NCBI GenBank assembly: GCA_947589475.1
Contig: CANQBO010000008.1
Span: 18,440 to 82,439 of the forward strand
Direction: 5' to 3'
Length of the DNA stretch: 64,000 bases
Source of the DNA: an uncultured Clostridia bacterium
GTDB lineage: Bacteria > Bacillota > Clostridia > Christensenellales > CAG-917
Shown here: positions 1 through 7,716 of the stretch, one piece after another
How the letters are laid out: each line of letters starts with the position of its first letter
Position numbering within the stretch: the stretch's first letter is position 1
Notes under the pieces: generated by a model
The model's input: the letters and a program-made list of their open reading frames with translations, nothing else
Database searches by the model: none
What the model was told of the DNA's origin: nothing
Made by a program: the position numbers and the translations under genes

Positions 1-62
1 TAAATACCGCGCTATCACATCATTTCTACTGGAATTTTAATAAATTATACGGAGGGAAGAGG

Positions 63-176
63 ATGTTACAGCTCGTCAATGTAGTAAATACGCATCTTCA
101 AAATAGCGAAGCAATGAAAAAAAACGCAAAAATCGAAAAATCGGCAATAAAAAACAAGTCGCTGGTAGGTCTGTAA
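63..176 (+). CDS. possible small protein, 37 aa, unknown
   Basis: A 37-codon reading frame begins ATG at 63 and ends TAA at 174-176. A strong ribosome binding site (GGAGGGA at 51-57) lies 5-6 bases upstream, the main reason to list it. The product begins MLQLVNVVNT and becomes Lys/Ala/Ile-rich; there is no convincing membrane segment or known motif. It sits alone before the promoter of the next lipoprotein gene and its own promoter would lie at or beyond the window edge. It may be a genuine small protein, a leader peptide or chance. Function unknown. Confidence 0.3.
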   Translation: MLQLVNVVNTHLQNSEAMKKNAKIEKSAIKNKSLVGL

Positions 177-252
177 ATTTGTATTTTAACATTTTATGAT
201 AGGTTATTTTCGGCGGAGAAAGAAATATGTCGAAGTTTGTCGAAAAAAACGT

Positions 253-281
253 TTGACAACGGGCGCGTACGGTGGTAAATT
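253..281 (+). promoter_or_regulatory. sigma-A type promoter for the 313 lipoprotein gene
   Basis: TTGACA at 253-258 and TAAATT at 276-281 are separated by exactly 17 bases. Transcription would start near 288, just ahead of the GGGGG ribosome binding site at 301-305 and the ATG at 313. Confidence 0.6.
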
Positions 282-312
282 TCAGTTGAATATATGCAAA
301 GGGGGTTGAGAT

Positions 313-1563
313 ATGGCTTTTTGCGGACGCGGTTTCAAAATGAAGTTGCGGCGGAAATCGTTTGCTCGCCTTCTTTTGTTTTTGGTCGCAATCGCGCTTT
401 GCGTATGTCTTTTGACGGCGCTAGTAGCGTGCGACGACAAAGATAACGACTCGGGAGCGCCATCCTCGGGCGACGTAGAAGGCTCGGACGACGAAACAGA
501 GCAGGGAGGGGACGTTCCGTCAAGCGGGGATACTCCGTCCGACGAGGACAAAGACAACGAGGACGAAAAGCCAAAGCTTAAGACATTTGACGAAGTGGTA
601 TTCGAGGACGAAAGCGTCGTCTATGACGGCGAAGCGCACGTAATAGAGCCGAAGAAGACGCCTTTCGGGACGAAAGTGTCCTATCTTGAGAAAAATTTTG
701 TGGACGCGGGCGAGTATCAAGTGGTCGCGATGCTCAAGCTTGCGGGGTATGAGACGGCGACGTTGACCGCCACGCTCACCATTCTGCCCGCGCAAGCAGA
801 GGTGCGGTTTGAGGACCGTACATTCACGTGGGACGGTGCGGAGCACAGCATCTATATCGACAGCTCTTTGCCCGAAGGCGCCTACGTCACATACGAGGGC
901 AACGGCAAGACGGAAGTCGGGATATACACCGTGACGGCGCATGTCGAATTAGGCAAAAATTATGTGCCCGTTGAGGACCTTACGGCGAGGCTTATCATAG
1001 AAGAATGCACATACGTCGTGAGTTTTGTGCATTGGGACGGCGAGGTAGAGACGAGGACGGTGTATAGAGGCCGCGCCCTTTCAAAGGACGATTTTCCCTT
1101 GAACAAGCAAAAGGAAGGGTACTATCAAATGATATGGGACCCCGATCAGATCAAGTTGCTTGAAGATGTAAGGAGCAACGTCACCGTGCGCGAGATAGAG
1201 GGCGAGGCGAAGATATATACAGTAATTTTAAATCCAAACGGCGGATTTGTGGACCCCGCAGGTTTTCAACACAATTATCTACCTTTAGATGACGCAAAAG
1301 TAATGATGACCTATACGATAGACGACGACATAAAGCTTATAGACGCGTACAAACCGGATGACGTTTTCGTAGGATGGTATGACGAAGAGGGCAGACTTGT
1401 GACCCGTCTGCCGGACGAAGCAGGGCTTCGCGATATGGTCCTCACCGCGCGTTGGGAGAGCGAATTCCACGCGGGAGAAAAAACTTGCATACGAGGGCTT
1501 CCGCGGGGAGATTTTTGTATTTTGAGGGGGAACGATACGGAAGGGCGGCGGTCGAAGGAATGA
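313..1563 (+). CDS. MBG / InlB-repeat surface lipoprotein
   Basis: 416 residues. The N-terminus has a basic stretch, a hydrophobic core and a lipobox-like sequence ending LVACDD near residue 41, so it is probably lipid-anchored outside the cell. An Asp/Glu/Ser/Gly-rich linker (about 42-90) is followed by two MBG-like immunoglobulin-fold modules (about 95-235; each has the pattern VYDGEAH or TWDGAEH, then a GxYxVxA strand) and an InlB B-repeat-like segment (about 290-395, ending FVGWYDEEGR and LTARWE). The last about 30 residues are basic and Cys-containing, not typical of such proteins. The start is set by GGGGG at 301-305. A terminator follows directly, so it is probably monocistronic. Such proteins are usually adhesion or matrix proteins; the ligand is unknown. 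Confidence 0.7.
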   Translation: MAFCGRGFKMKLRRKSFARLLLFLVAIALCVCLLTALVACDDKDNDSGAPSSGDVEGSDDETEQGGDVPSSGDTPSDEDKDNEDEKPKLKTFDEVVFEDESVVYDGEAHVIEPKKTPFGTKVSYLEKNFVDAGEYQVVAMLKLAGYETATLTATLTILPAQAEVRFEDRTFTWDGAEHSIYIDSSLPEGAYVTYEGNGKTEVGIYTVTAHVELGKNYVPVEDLTARLIIEECTYVVSFVHWDGEVETRTVYRGRALSKDDFPLNKQKEGYYQMIWDPDQIKLLEDVRSNVTVREIEGEAKIYTVILNPNGGFVDPAGFQHNYLPLDDAKVMMTYTIDDDIKLIDAYKPDDVFVGWYDEEGRLVTRLPDEAGLRDMVLTARWESEFHAGEKTCIRGLPRGDFCILRGNDTEGRRSKE

Positions 1564-1585
1564 GCGACGGACGTCGCTTTTTTTG
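1563..1585 (+). terminator. intrinsic terminator of the 313 gene
   Basis: The stem GCGAC-GGAC-GTCGC is followed by a run of seven T, starting at the stop codon of the preceding gene. Confidence 0.7.
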
Positions 1586-1662
1586 TTGGCTTTGCAGATC
1601 GATCGAATGAAGAATATATGGATATATGTCATATATATGAGTATTTACAATATATTCGAATA

Positions 1663-1691
1663 TTGACAGGCTTTGAGCGTTGTAGTATGCT
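1663..1691 (+). promoter_or_regulatory. promoter of the hypB operon
   Basis: TTGACA (1663-1668) is 17 bases from TATGCT (1686-1691), about 65 bases before the hypB start codon. Confidence 0.5.
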
Positions 1692-1755
1692 TAATAAGGT
1701 AGAACGTATGACGCGATTCGACCGAAAAAGTCACGCTTGATGTTACGGAGGGAAA

Positions 1756-2442
1756 ATGGACGAGGTCAAAATCATCGAGATCAAAAAGAGCGTGTTCGCC
1801 GACAACGACGCGGACGCGGCAAAACTCAGAGAGGAGCTGAAGAGCAAGGGCGTATTTTTGCTCAATCTGATGTCCTCGCCGGGCAGCGGCAAGACGACGA
1901 CGCTCATCAAGACGATAAATCTGATAAAGGACAAGTTGCGCGTCGCGGTCATGGAGGCGGACATCGATTCGGATGTGGACGCAAAGAAGATACTCGCCGC
2001 GACGGGCGTACAGTCCATACAATTGCACACGGGCGGCATGTGCCACCTCGACGCGGAAATGACGAGGCAGGGACTTGAAGGGCTGGCGCTCGAGGACGTT
2101 GACCTTTGCATACTCGAAAACGTGGGCAATCTCGTTTGTCCCGCGGAATTCGACACGGGCGCAAGCAAAAATTGCATGATACTTTCCGTGCCCGAGGGGG
2201 ACGACAAGCCTCTCAAATATCCGCTGATGTTTTCGGTGTGCGACCTTGTGCTCATCAACAAGATCGACGTCGCGAAATATTTCGATTTCGACATAGAGAG
2301 GTGCAAGGGCTACATTCGTATGCGCAATCCGCGCGCCGAGGTCATCGAAATAAGCGCGCTGACGGGCGAAGGCGTAGACAAATTCGCCGAATGGCTCATA
2401 GATCGAGTAAGACAACAAAGGGAGGGGAAAATAAATGCCTGA
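1756..2442 (+). CDS. hypB: HypB, nickel-binding GTPase of NiFe-hydrogenase maturation
   Basis: 228 residues, the size of the conserved HypB core. HypB hydrolyses GTP and with HypA inserts nickel into NiFe-hydrogenase large subunits in the cytoplasm. The P-loop SPGSGKTT is at about residues 41-48; the metal-site Cys-His pair lies in GGMCHLDAEM (about 93-102), a further Cys in NLVCPAEFD, and the G4 motif is NKID. The N-terminal CCGCG-type or His-rich nickel-storage extension of some HypB proteins is absent. The ATG follows an AGGG-type site in the sequence ACGGAGGGAAA. It overlaps the next gene by 8 bases, implying translational coupling. No hydrogenase structural gene is visible, so the client enzyme is elsewhere or is unusual. 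Confidence 0.92.
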   Translation: MDEVKIIEIKKSVFADNDADAAKLREELKSKGVFLLNLMSSPGSGKTTTLIKTINLIKDKLRVAVMEADIDSDVDAKKILAATGVQSIQLHTGGMCHLDAEMTRQGLEGLALEDVDLCILENVGNLVCPAEFDTGASKNCMILSVPEGDDKPLKYPLMFSVCDLVLINKIDVAKYFDFDIERCKGYIRMRNPRAEVIEISALTGEGVDKFAEWLIDRVRQQREGKINA

Positions 2443-5239
2443 AGAGAGTAAAAAGTTCACGCCGGAACATAAAGGCGAAGCAAATCCCAGCAAAAAGTTG
2501 CTCAAACTTGCGCAGAAAATAACCGACCGCATAGGGCACAAAGTCACCGCGGACGATCCCGAATATTGGGGACTTGCCTGCCTCGTCACGGACGAGATGG
2601 CGGACGTCGCGCTTACGATGAAGGTGCGCGTCAAATATACTTTTGAGCAACTGCTCAAGATGAACAAGGTCAAGCCGGGAGATGAAGAAAAATTTCGGAA
2701 ACTGCTTGACGAGATGTCGTATATCGGAATTTTGCAATACGATTACGGCGACCACTATGATAAAAACGGTCCCATAAAAGACGCTCCGCACGTGCGTCGC
2801 TATTGGTTGCCGCCCTTCGTGCCCGGTTCCGCGGAGTATATGAACATGCGCGAGGACTACATAAAGGAGCACCCCGAGCTTCCCATATTCTTCGATCGCA
2901 TGGCGTTTTTGCCGCTTGAGAAGGTCACTCATATGGTGCCTCCGGGAGGCGCGGGCATAGGCATGCACGTCATTCCCGTCGAAAAGGCTATATCCATGCA
3001 GAATGAGACCATGGACATCGAGCACCTCTCATATTGGCTCAAAAAATACGAGGGGCATATCGGCGTCAGCATGTGTTCTTGCCGTTACGGAATGAAGACC
3101 CTCGACGAAGGCGCCGCCGACGACTACCGCGATTGGTGTATGGGCGTGGGCGATATGGCGGACTATTGCCGCGAGACGGGCAAGGGCAGAGATATAACCT
3201 ACGAAGAGGCGATGCAGATCCTCAAAAACGCGGAGGACAACGGCTATGTGCATCAGGTGACGAACATAGACGGCGAAGGCAAGATCTTCGCTATTTGCAA
3301 CTGCAACGTCAACGTCTGCCATGCGCTTCGTACGTCTCAGCTTTTCAACACTCCGAATATGTCGCGCTCGGCATACGTCGCGCGCGTGGACAGCAAAAAT
3401 TGCGTCGCGTGCGGCAGATGCGTCGAGTATTGTCCCGCGGGCGCGGTCAAGCTGGGTCAAAAGCTGTGCACAAAGCAGGGCGAGGTGAAATATCCTCTGC
3501 ATGAACTCCCCGACGCCACCAAGTGGGGCAAGGACAAGTGGGACGAGGATTATCGCGACAACAACCGCATAAATTGCTACGATACGGGCACGTCCCCCTG
3601 CAAGACGGCTTGTCCCGCGCACATCGCGGTTCAGGGCTACCTCAAAAAGGCGGCGGAGGGCAAGTACAGAGAGGCGCTTCAGCTAATCAAGCGCGAAAAT
3701 CCTTTCCCCGCCGTATGCGGCAGGATATGCAACCGCCGTTGCGAGGACGCGTGTACGCGCGGCACGATAGACAGGGCGGTATCCATAGACGCGGTCAAGA
3801 AGTTTATTGCGGAGCAGGATCTCAAAGCGGAGCACCGCTTTGTGCCGGATATAGTCATAGGCTCCAACTTGCAAAAGAGATGGGAGCATAAGATAGCCAT
3901 AATCGGCGGCGGACCCGCGGGACTGAGTTGCGCGTATTATCTTGCAGAAAAGGGTTATCTGCCAACTGTATTCGAAAAACAGCAAAAACCGGGCGGCATG
4001 TTGACCTATGGAATACCCTCTTACAAGCTTGAAAAGGACGTCATCGAGGCGGAAATCGACATCATGCGCGAGATGGGCGTCGAGATCAAGTGCGGAGTGG
4101 AAGTGGGCAAGGACGTCACGCTTGACGACTTGCGCAAGCAGGGGTACAAGGCGTTCTACATCGCGATAGGCTGTCAAGGCGGCAGGCTCCCCGGGGTGCA
4201 GGGAGAGGACGCTCAAGGCGTGACCACCGCGGTCGATTTCCTGCGCGAGGCGAATACGGGGAATGTCAAAGTCAGCGGCAGGACGGTCGTCGTGGGCGGC
4301 GGCAACGTCGCTATTGACGCGGCGAGGGTATCCGCTCGTTCGGGCGCGGACAGCGTGAAGATGCTCTGCCTCGAGCCTAGAGACGCCATGCCCGCGTCTA
4401 AGGAGGAAGTCGAGGAAGCCCTCGAGGACGGAGTGGAGATCATAAACGGCTACGGTCCCAAGGAAGTGCTCGTCAAGGACGGCAAGGCGTATGCGATAGT
4501 GTTCAAGAAGTGCCTCTCCGTCACGGACGATAGCGGCAGATTTGCGCCTAAGTACGACGAGAACGACACACTCACCGTCGAGTGCGAGAACATAGTTTTC
4601 GCCATAGGACAGCGCATAGAGTGGGGCAAGTTGCTCGAAGGCAGCAAGGTGGAGCTGGGCAGAGGAAACTCGCCCAAAGCCGACGATTTGACCTATCAGA
4701 CTGCTCAAAGCGACGTGTTTGTGGGCGGCGACGTGTTTACGGGGCCAAAATTCGCCATAGACGCTATTGCACAAGGACACGAGGCGGCTGAGTCGTTGCA
4801 CCGCTATGTGCAAAACGCGCACATGACCATCGGCAGAAACAGGCGGCAGTTCATAGAGCTTGACAAGGACAACATCGTCGTCGAAAGTTATGACAACTCC
4901 TCTCGACAGGAAGCGGAGACGGACAAGAGCGACAAGTCCTTCAGGGACGTGCACGGCACTCTCACGGAGGAGCAGGTCAAGATCGAAACGTCGCGCTGTC
5001 TGGGATGCGGCGCGTCGGTGGTGGATCCCAACAAGTGCATAGGGTGCGGAGTTTGCACGACGAAGTGCGCCTTTGACGCGATACACCTCTTCCGCGAGCG
5101 CCCCGAATGCAGTCATATGGTGCCGACGGAGGACAAGTTCAAAGTCATACTGCCCTATGCCGCAAAGCGCGCGGTCAAGATACTCTTCAAAGGCGGAAAG
5201 GGCAAAAAAGAGCATACGGCAGAGGAAAAGACGGACTGA
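2435..5239 (+). CDS. multidomain iron-sulfur FAD-dependent oxidoreductase (GltD/NfnB-like core)
   Basis: 934 residues. Residues 1-300 form a helical region with Cys motifs SMCSCRYG (about 213) and ICNCNVNVCHA (about 287), suggesting a cluster in a domain I do not recognise by name. A ferredoxin motif CVACGRCVEYCP is at about 323. Then comes a dihydropyrimidine-dehydrogenase domain II-like helical iron-sulfur domain (CKTACPAHIAVQGY about 388; CGRICNRRCEDACTRG), an FAD-binding GGGPAG (about 491), an NAD(P)-binding GGGNVAIDAA (about 621) and a C-terminal ferredoxin pair (CLGCG, CIGCGVCTTKC about 855-878). This resembles glutamate synthase small subunit and NfnB, with extra clusters at both ends. 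SD GGAGGGG at 2421-2427. It is locked between hypB (8-base overlap) and hypA (ATGA overlap), so it is probably functionally tied to nickel-enzyme maturation or to an electron partner. Substrate unknown. Confidence 0.85.
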   Translation: MPEESKKFTPEHKGEANPSKKLLKLAQKITDRIGHKVTADDPEYWGLACLVTDEMADVALTMKVRVKYTFEQLLKMNKVKPGDEEKFRKLLDEMSYIGILQYDYGDHYDKNGPIKDAPHVRRYWLPPFVPGSAEYMNMREDYIKEHPELPIFFDRMAFLPLEKVTHMVPPGGAGIGMHVIPVEKAISMQNETMDIEHLSYWLKKYEGHIGVSMCSCRYGMKTLDEGAADDYRDWCMGVGDMADYCRETGKGRDITYEEAMQILKNAEDNGYVHQVTNIDGEGKIFAICNCNVNVCHALRTSQLFNTPNMSRSAYVARVDSKNCVACGRCVEYCPAGAVKLGQKLCTKQGEVKYPLHELPDATKWGKDKWDEDYRDNNRINCYDTGTSPCKTACPAHIAVQGYLKKAAEGKYREALQLIKRENPFPAVCGRICNRRCEDACTRGTIDRAVSIDAVKKFIAEQDLKAEHRFVPDIVIGSNLQKRWEHKIAIIGGGPAGLSCAYYLAEKGYLPTVFEKQQKPGGMLTYGIPSYKLEKDVIEAEIDIMREMGVEIKCGVEVGKDVTLDDLRKQGYKAFYIAIGCQGGRLPGVQGEDAQGVTTAVDFLREANTGNVKVSGRTVVVGGGNVAIDAARVSARSGADSVKMLCLEPRDAMPASKEEVEEALEDGVEIINGYGPKEVLVKDGKAYAIVFKKCLSVTDDSGRFAPKYDENDTLTVECENIVFAIGQRIEWGKLLEGSKVELGRGNSPKADDLTYQTAQSDVFVGGDVFTGPKFAIDAIAQGHEAAESLHRYVQNAHMTIGRNRRQFIELDKDNIVVESYDNSSRQEAETDKSDKSFRDVHGTLTEEQVKIETSRCLGCGASVVDPNKCIGCGVCTTKCAFDAIHLFRERPECSHMVPTEDKFKVILPYAAKRAVKILFKGGKGKKEHTAEEKTD

Positions 5240-5583
5240 TGCACGAGCTGGGAGTGGTATTTTACATCATACGCGACGTCAAGGCGGTGGCGGAAGAGAA
5301 CAATGTGCAAAAGGTTCATTCCGTCACGCTTGAGATCGGCGAAGTGTCCACCGTGATACCTCATCTGCTTGAGGATTGCTGGAATTGGGCTGTCAAGCGC
5401 GAGCCTATCATGGACGGCGCGAAGCTCAAAGTGGAACAGATCGACGCTGTCACATATTGCGAGGACTGCAAAGGGACGTATCCCACCGTGCAATACGGCA
5501 AGATATGTCCTCTTTGCGGCAGCGAGCACACCTATCTGCTCAAGGGCAACGAAGTGTCGATAAAGGAAATAGAGGCGACTTGA
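5239..5583 (+). CDS. hypA: HypA, nickel metallochaperone for hydrogenase maturation
   Basis: 114 residues, standard HypA length. The correct start is the ATG at 5239, which overlaps the upstream TGA (5237-5239) and yields the N-terminus MHELG; Met1-His2-Glu3 is the universal nickel site of HypA, strongly favouring this start over any upstream extension. The structural zinc site is formed by YCEDCKG (about 74) and CPLCGS (about 93). HypA delivers nickel to the hydrogenase large subunit together with HypB. It is the third gene of the hypB - flavoprotein - hypA operon and is followed by a clear terminator. Confidence 0.93.
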   Translation: MHELGVVFYIIRDVKAVAEENNVQKVHSVTLEIGEVSTVIPHLLEDCWNWAVKREPIMDGAKLKVEQIDAVTYCEDCKGTYPTVQYGKICPLCGSEHTYLLKGNEVSIKEIEAT

Positions 5584-5711
5584 CCTTTAGGAAGCGGATA
5601 TCAAGAAAAACAAGTGATATTGGGCTTTTGCCTTAAAAAGTTATCCACGATCCGCAAAATTTTCGATTGCGAAGACATATTGCTAAAAACCCCGGACTAT
5701 TCCAAATCACA

Positions 5712-5741
5712 ACAGCCCTTGACTTTTGAGGGCTGTTTTTG
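5712..5741 (+). terminator. intrinsic terminator of the hyp operon
   Basis: ACAGCCCT (5712-5719) pairs with AGGGCTGT (5729-5736) across a nine-base loop and is followed by TTTT. This ends the hypB-hypA transcript. Confidence 0.8.
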
Positions 5742-5773
5742 ATTTGTAACGATTTATTAAGTGGACGACCGAC

Positions 5774-5957
5774 AAAACTTAAGAAAACTCAAATTCGCTT
5801 AAAAAATTGTAAAGTCACTTAAGAAAATCAGGCGATTTCTTAAGCAATCGATTGTAAAACTTAACAAATCGAGTTGATTTCTTAAGTAATTCCCCTCAAA
5901 ACTTAATAAAACAAGGCAATTTCTTAAGTGATTTCCCTCAAAACTTAAATTTTTAAG
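5774..5957 (+). repeat. phased array of CTTAA(G) boxes, 20-21 bp spacing
   Basis: CTTAAG or a one-base variant begins at 5778, 5798, 5818, 5839, 5860, 5881, 5902, 5923 and 5944; spacings are 20, 20, then 21 six times, i.e. two helical turns. The flanks alternate between AAAA-CTTAA and ATTT-CTTAAG, so the larger unit is 42 bp. A further CTTAAA lies at 5997, at the promoter-proximal edge of the regulator gene. All boxes face the same side of the helix, as expected for cooperative binding by a DNA-binding protein; the obvious candidate is the AlbA_2 protein encoded immediately downstream. The region contains no gene. Confidence 0.75.
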
Positions 5958-6031
5958 TCGATTTTGCAAATTTACTTCATAAATTGCTTGCAATTTCTTA
6001 AATGTGGGATATAATTGTAAAGAGGTGTGAA

Positions 6032-7459
6032 ATGACTGAATTCGAATTTCTTCAATTGTTGGATAAAATTCAAGCGCAAAGGGCGGAAAGCGGAAGGCTT
6101 GAGATCAAGGCGGCGCATAGCGGAACGCCGGAAAAGATGTACGACACGCTCTCGTCGTTTTCAAATCGGGACGACGGCGGGATAATCGTTTTCGGTCTTG
6201 ACGAAAGGAATGATTTTGACGAGGTGGGAGTCTATGACGCGCAAGATCTTCAAAAGAAAGTCGTCGAGCAATGCGATCAAATGGAGCCGAAAGTGCGCCC
6301 GCTGTTTACGGTGGCTACCAAAGACGGAAAGACGTTTGTCGCGGCGGAAATACCCGGCATAGACGTGTCAGAGCGTCCGTGCTATTATCGCGGAACGGGC
6401 AGGATGAAAGGCTCTTATGTTCGAGTCGGCGACGCGGACGAGCACATGACGGAATATGAGATATACAGCTATGAAGCATTCCGCAAAAAATATCAAGACG
6501 ACGTCCGCAAGGTGGATCGCGCAACTATGAGCGCGCTTGACGCGGCGCTTTTGCATGAATATCTTCTTGTGATAAAGCGCGATCGCCCCAACCTTGCGGC
6601 TTTGAGCGAGGAGCAGATCTGCGAGTTGATGAGCGTGACAAAAGACGGAGTCCCCACTCTTTTTGCGGTCATGATGTTCGGCTCATATCCTCAGGCGTAT
6701 TTCCCGCAACTTTGCGTCACAGCGATTTCCGTCCCCGGAGAAAAGATCGGGGAAGTAGGCGCAGAGGGCGACAGATTTCTTGACAACAAACGCATCGAGG
6801 GCACGCTTCCGCAAATGTTGGATGACGCGCTTGCGTTCGCGCGCAAAAATATGAAGGTCAAAACCATCATCGTCGACGGGAAACGCGTTGACAAGACGGA
6901 ATATCCCATGACCGCCGTACGCGAGGCTGTATTGAACGCGCTTGTCCACCGCGATTACAGCGTACACACCGAAGGGAAGCCTATACAGCTTGTGATGTAC
7001 AGCGACCGCCTTGAGGTCATAAGTCCCGGCGGCTTGTACGGCAGGTTGAGAGTGGACCAGCTTGGCAAAGTGCAACCCGACACGCGCAATCCCGCGCTTG
7101 CCGTAGCGATGGAAAACCTGAAGCAAACCGAAAACAGATATTCCGGTATCCCGACGATATATCGGGAAATGCAAGCCGCGGGTCTGCCCGCTCCGGAATT
7201 TGAAGATAGGCACGACGCGTTTTGCGTAAGATTTTTCAACCGCGCGGAAGTGAAGCCCAAATCGGACGCAAGCGGACTTTTGGAATTTTGCGAGATCCCG
7301 CGCACGCGTCAAGAAATTGCAGACTTCCTCGGCATAAAGACTGTGTCGTTCGCAATAAAGACCTACCTTATGCCGCTTGTCGAGCAAGGACTTATTTTGT
7401 TGAGCTTCCCCGACAAGCCTCAAAGCCGCAATCAGCGTTTTATGACAAAACGGAATTGA
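6032..7459 (+). CDS. AlbA_2 / HATPase_c_4 transcriptional regulator-like protein
   Basis: 475 residues from ATG 6032, which has AGAGGTG at 6021-6027; an in-frame ATG at 6002 has no such site. An N-terminal AlbA_2 (Schlafen AlbA-like) domain spans about residues 10-130 (LEIKAA; SFSNRDDGGIIVFGLDE). A GHKL-type HATPase_c_4 region follows (AVREAVLNALVHRDYSVH near 300, then DRLEVISPGGLYG). The C-terminal about 70 residues look like a winged helix (TRQEIADFLGIKTVSF). Proteins of this architecture are putative DNA-binding regulators whose ligand is generally unknown. The phased CTTAAG array ends just upstream, so autoregulation is likely. It stands alone, with a terminator after it. Confidence 0.8.
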   Translation: MTEFEFLQLLDKIQAQRAESGRLEIKAAHSGTPEKMYDTLSSFSNRDDGGIIVFGLDERNDFDEVGVYDAQDLQKKVVEQCDQMEPKVRPLFTVATKDGKTFVAAEIPGIDVSERPCYYRGTGRMKGSYVRVGDADEHMTEYEIYSYEAFRKKYQDDVRKVDRATMSALDAALLHEYLLVIKRDRPNLAALSEEQICELMSVTKDGVPTLFAVMMFGSYPQAYFPQLCVTAISVPGEKIGEVGAEGDRFLDNKRIEGTLPQMLDDALAFARKNMKVKTIIVDGKRVDKTEYPMTAVREAVLNALVHRDYSVHTEGKPIQLVMYSDRLEVISPGGLYGRLRVDQLGKVQPDTRNPALAVAMENLKQTENRYSGIPTIYREMQAAGLPAPEFEDRHDAFCVRFFNRAEVKPKSDASGLLEFCEIPRTRQEIADFLGIKTVSFAIKTYLMPLVEQGLILLSFPDKPQSRNQRFMTKRN

Positions 7460-7521
7460 ATAAACGGGCGGAAGATGCATAAATATGCATAAAATTGACT
7501 GTATAGATGCATAAAGATGAG

Positions 7522-7550
7522 TGCATTTGAATAAAAATGCAAATTTTTTA
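7522..7550 (+). terminator. intrinsic terminator of the AlbA_2 gene
   Basis: TGCATTT (7522-7528) pairs with AAATGCA (7535-7541) and is followed by AATTTTTTATT. Confidence 0.6.
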
Positions 7551-7571
7551 TTAAAACTTGCTTAAAAACGC

Positions 7572-7600
7572 TTTACAAGACGGGAATTTGAATATATTAT
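7572..7600 (+). promoter_or_regulatory. promoter of the 1999-residue lipoprotein gene
   Basis: TTTACA (7572-7577), a 17-base spacer and TATTAT (7595-7600). The transcript would carry an about 110-base leader with potential hairpins (CTCCGCGGAG near 7612; GGTT/AACC around 7667-7686) before the ATG at 7717, preceded by TTGGGAG. Confidence 0.6.
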
Positions 7601-7716
7601 AGGTGTATGTACTCCGCGGAGTGCCTTTCCACGTACAAAATTTTCAGGGCGAGGCGGTGGCGCAAAGCGGTTTGCATGTAGCAACCAAAAAAATAATTAT
7701 ATTGGGAGTATAATTT

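Noticed and set aside
1645-2673. Long minus-strand frame opposite hypB
   Set aside because: It is antisense to a clearly conserved HypB with intact motifs and has no ribosome binding site; an effect of GC-biased codon positions.
3683-5215. 510-codon minus-strand frame
   Set aside because: Entirely opposite the iron-sulfur flavoprotein; composition (Leu/Arg/His-rich) is typical of antisense frames in this genome.
5774-5993. CRISPR-like array or a small minus-strand repeat protein
   Set aside because: The periodic CTTAA boxes produce an apparent repeat peptide on the minus strand, but the units are 20-21 bp without conserved long repeats and spacers, and no cas genes are near.
7605-7690. c-di-GMP-like riboswitch before the giant lipoprotein gene
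   Set aside because: GGCGCAAAGC and GTAGC recall parts of the GEMM-I consensus, but the GCAAACC element and the paired P2/P3 stems are not in place.
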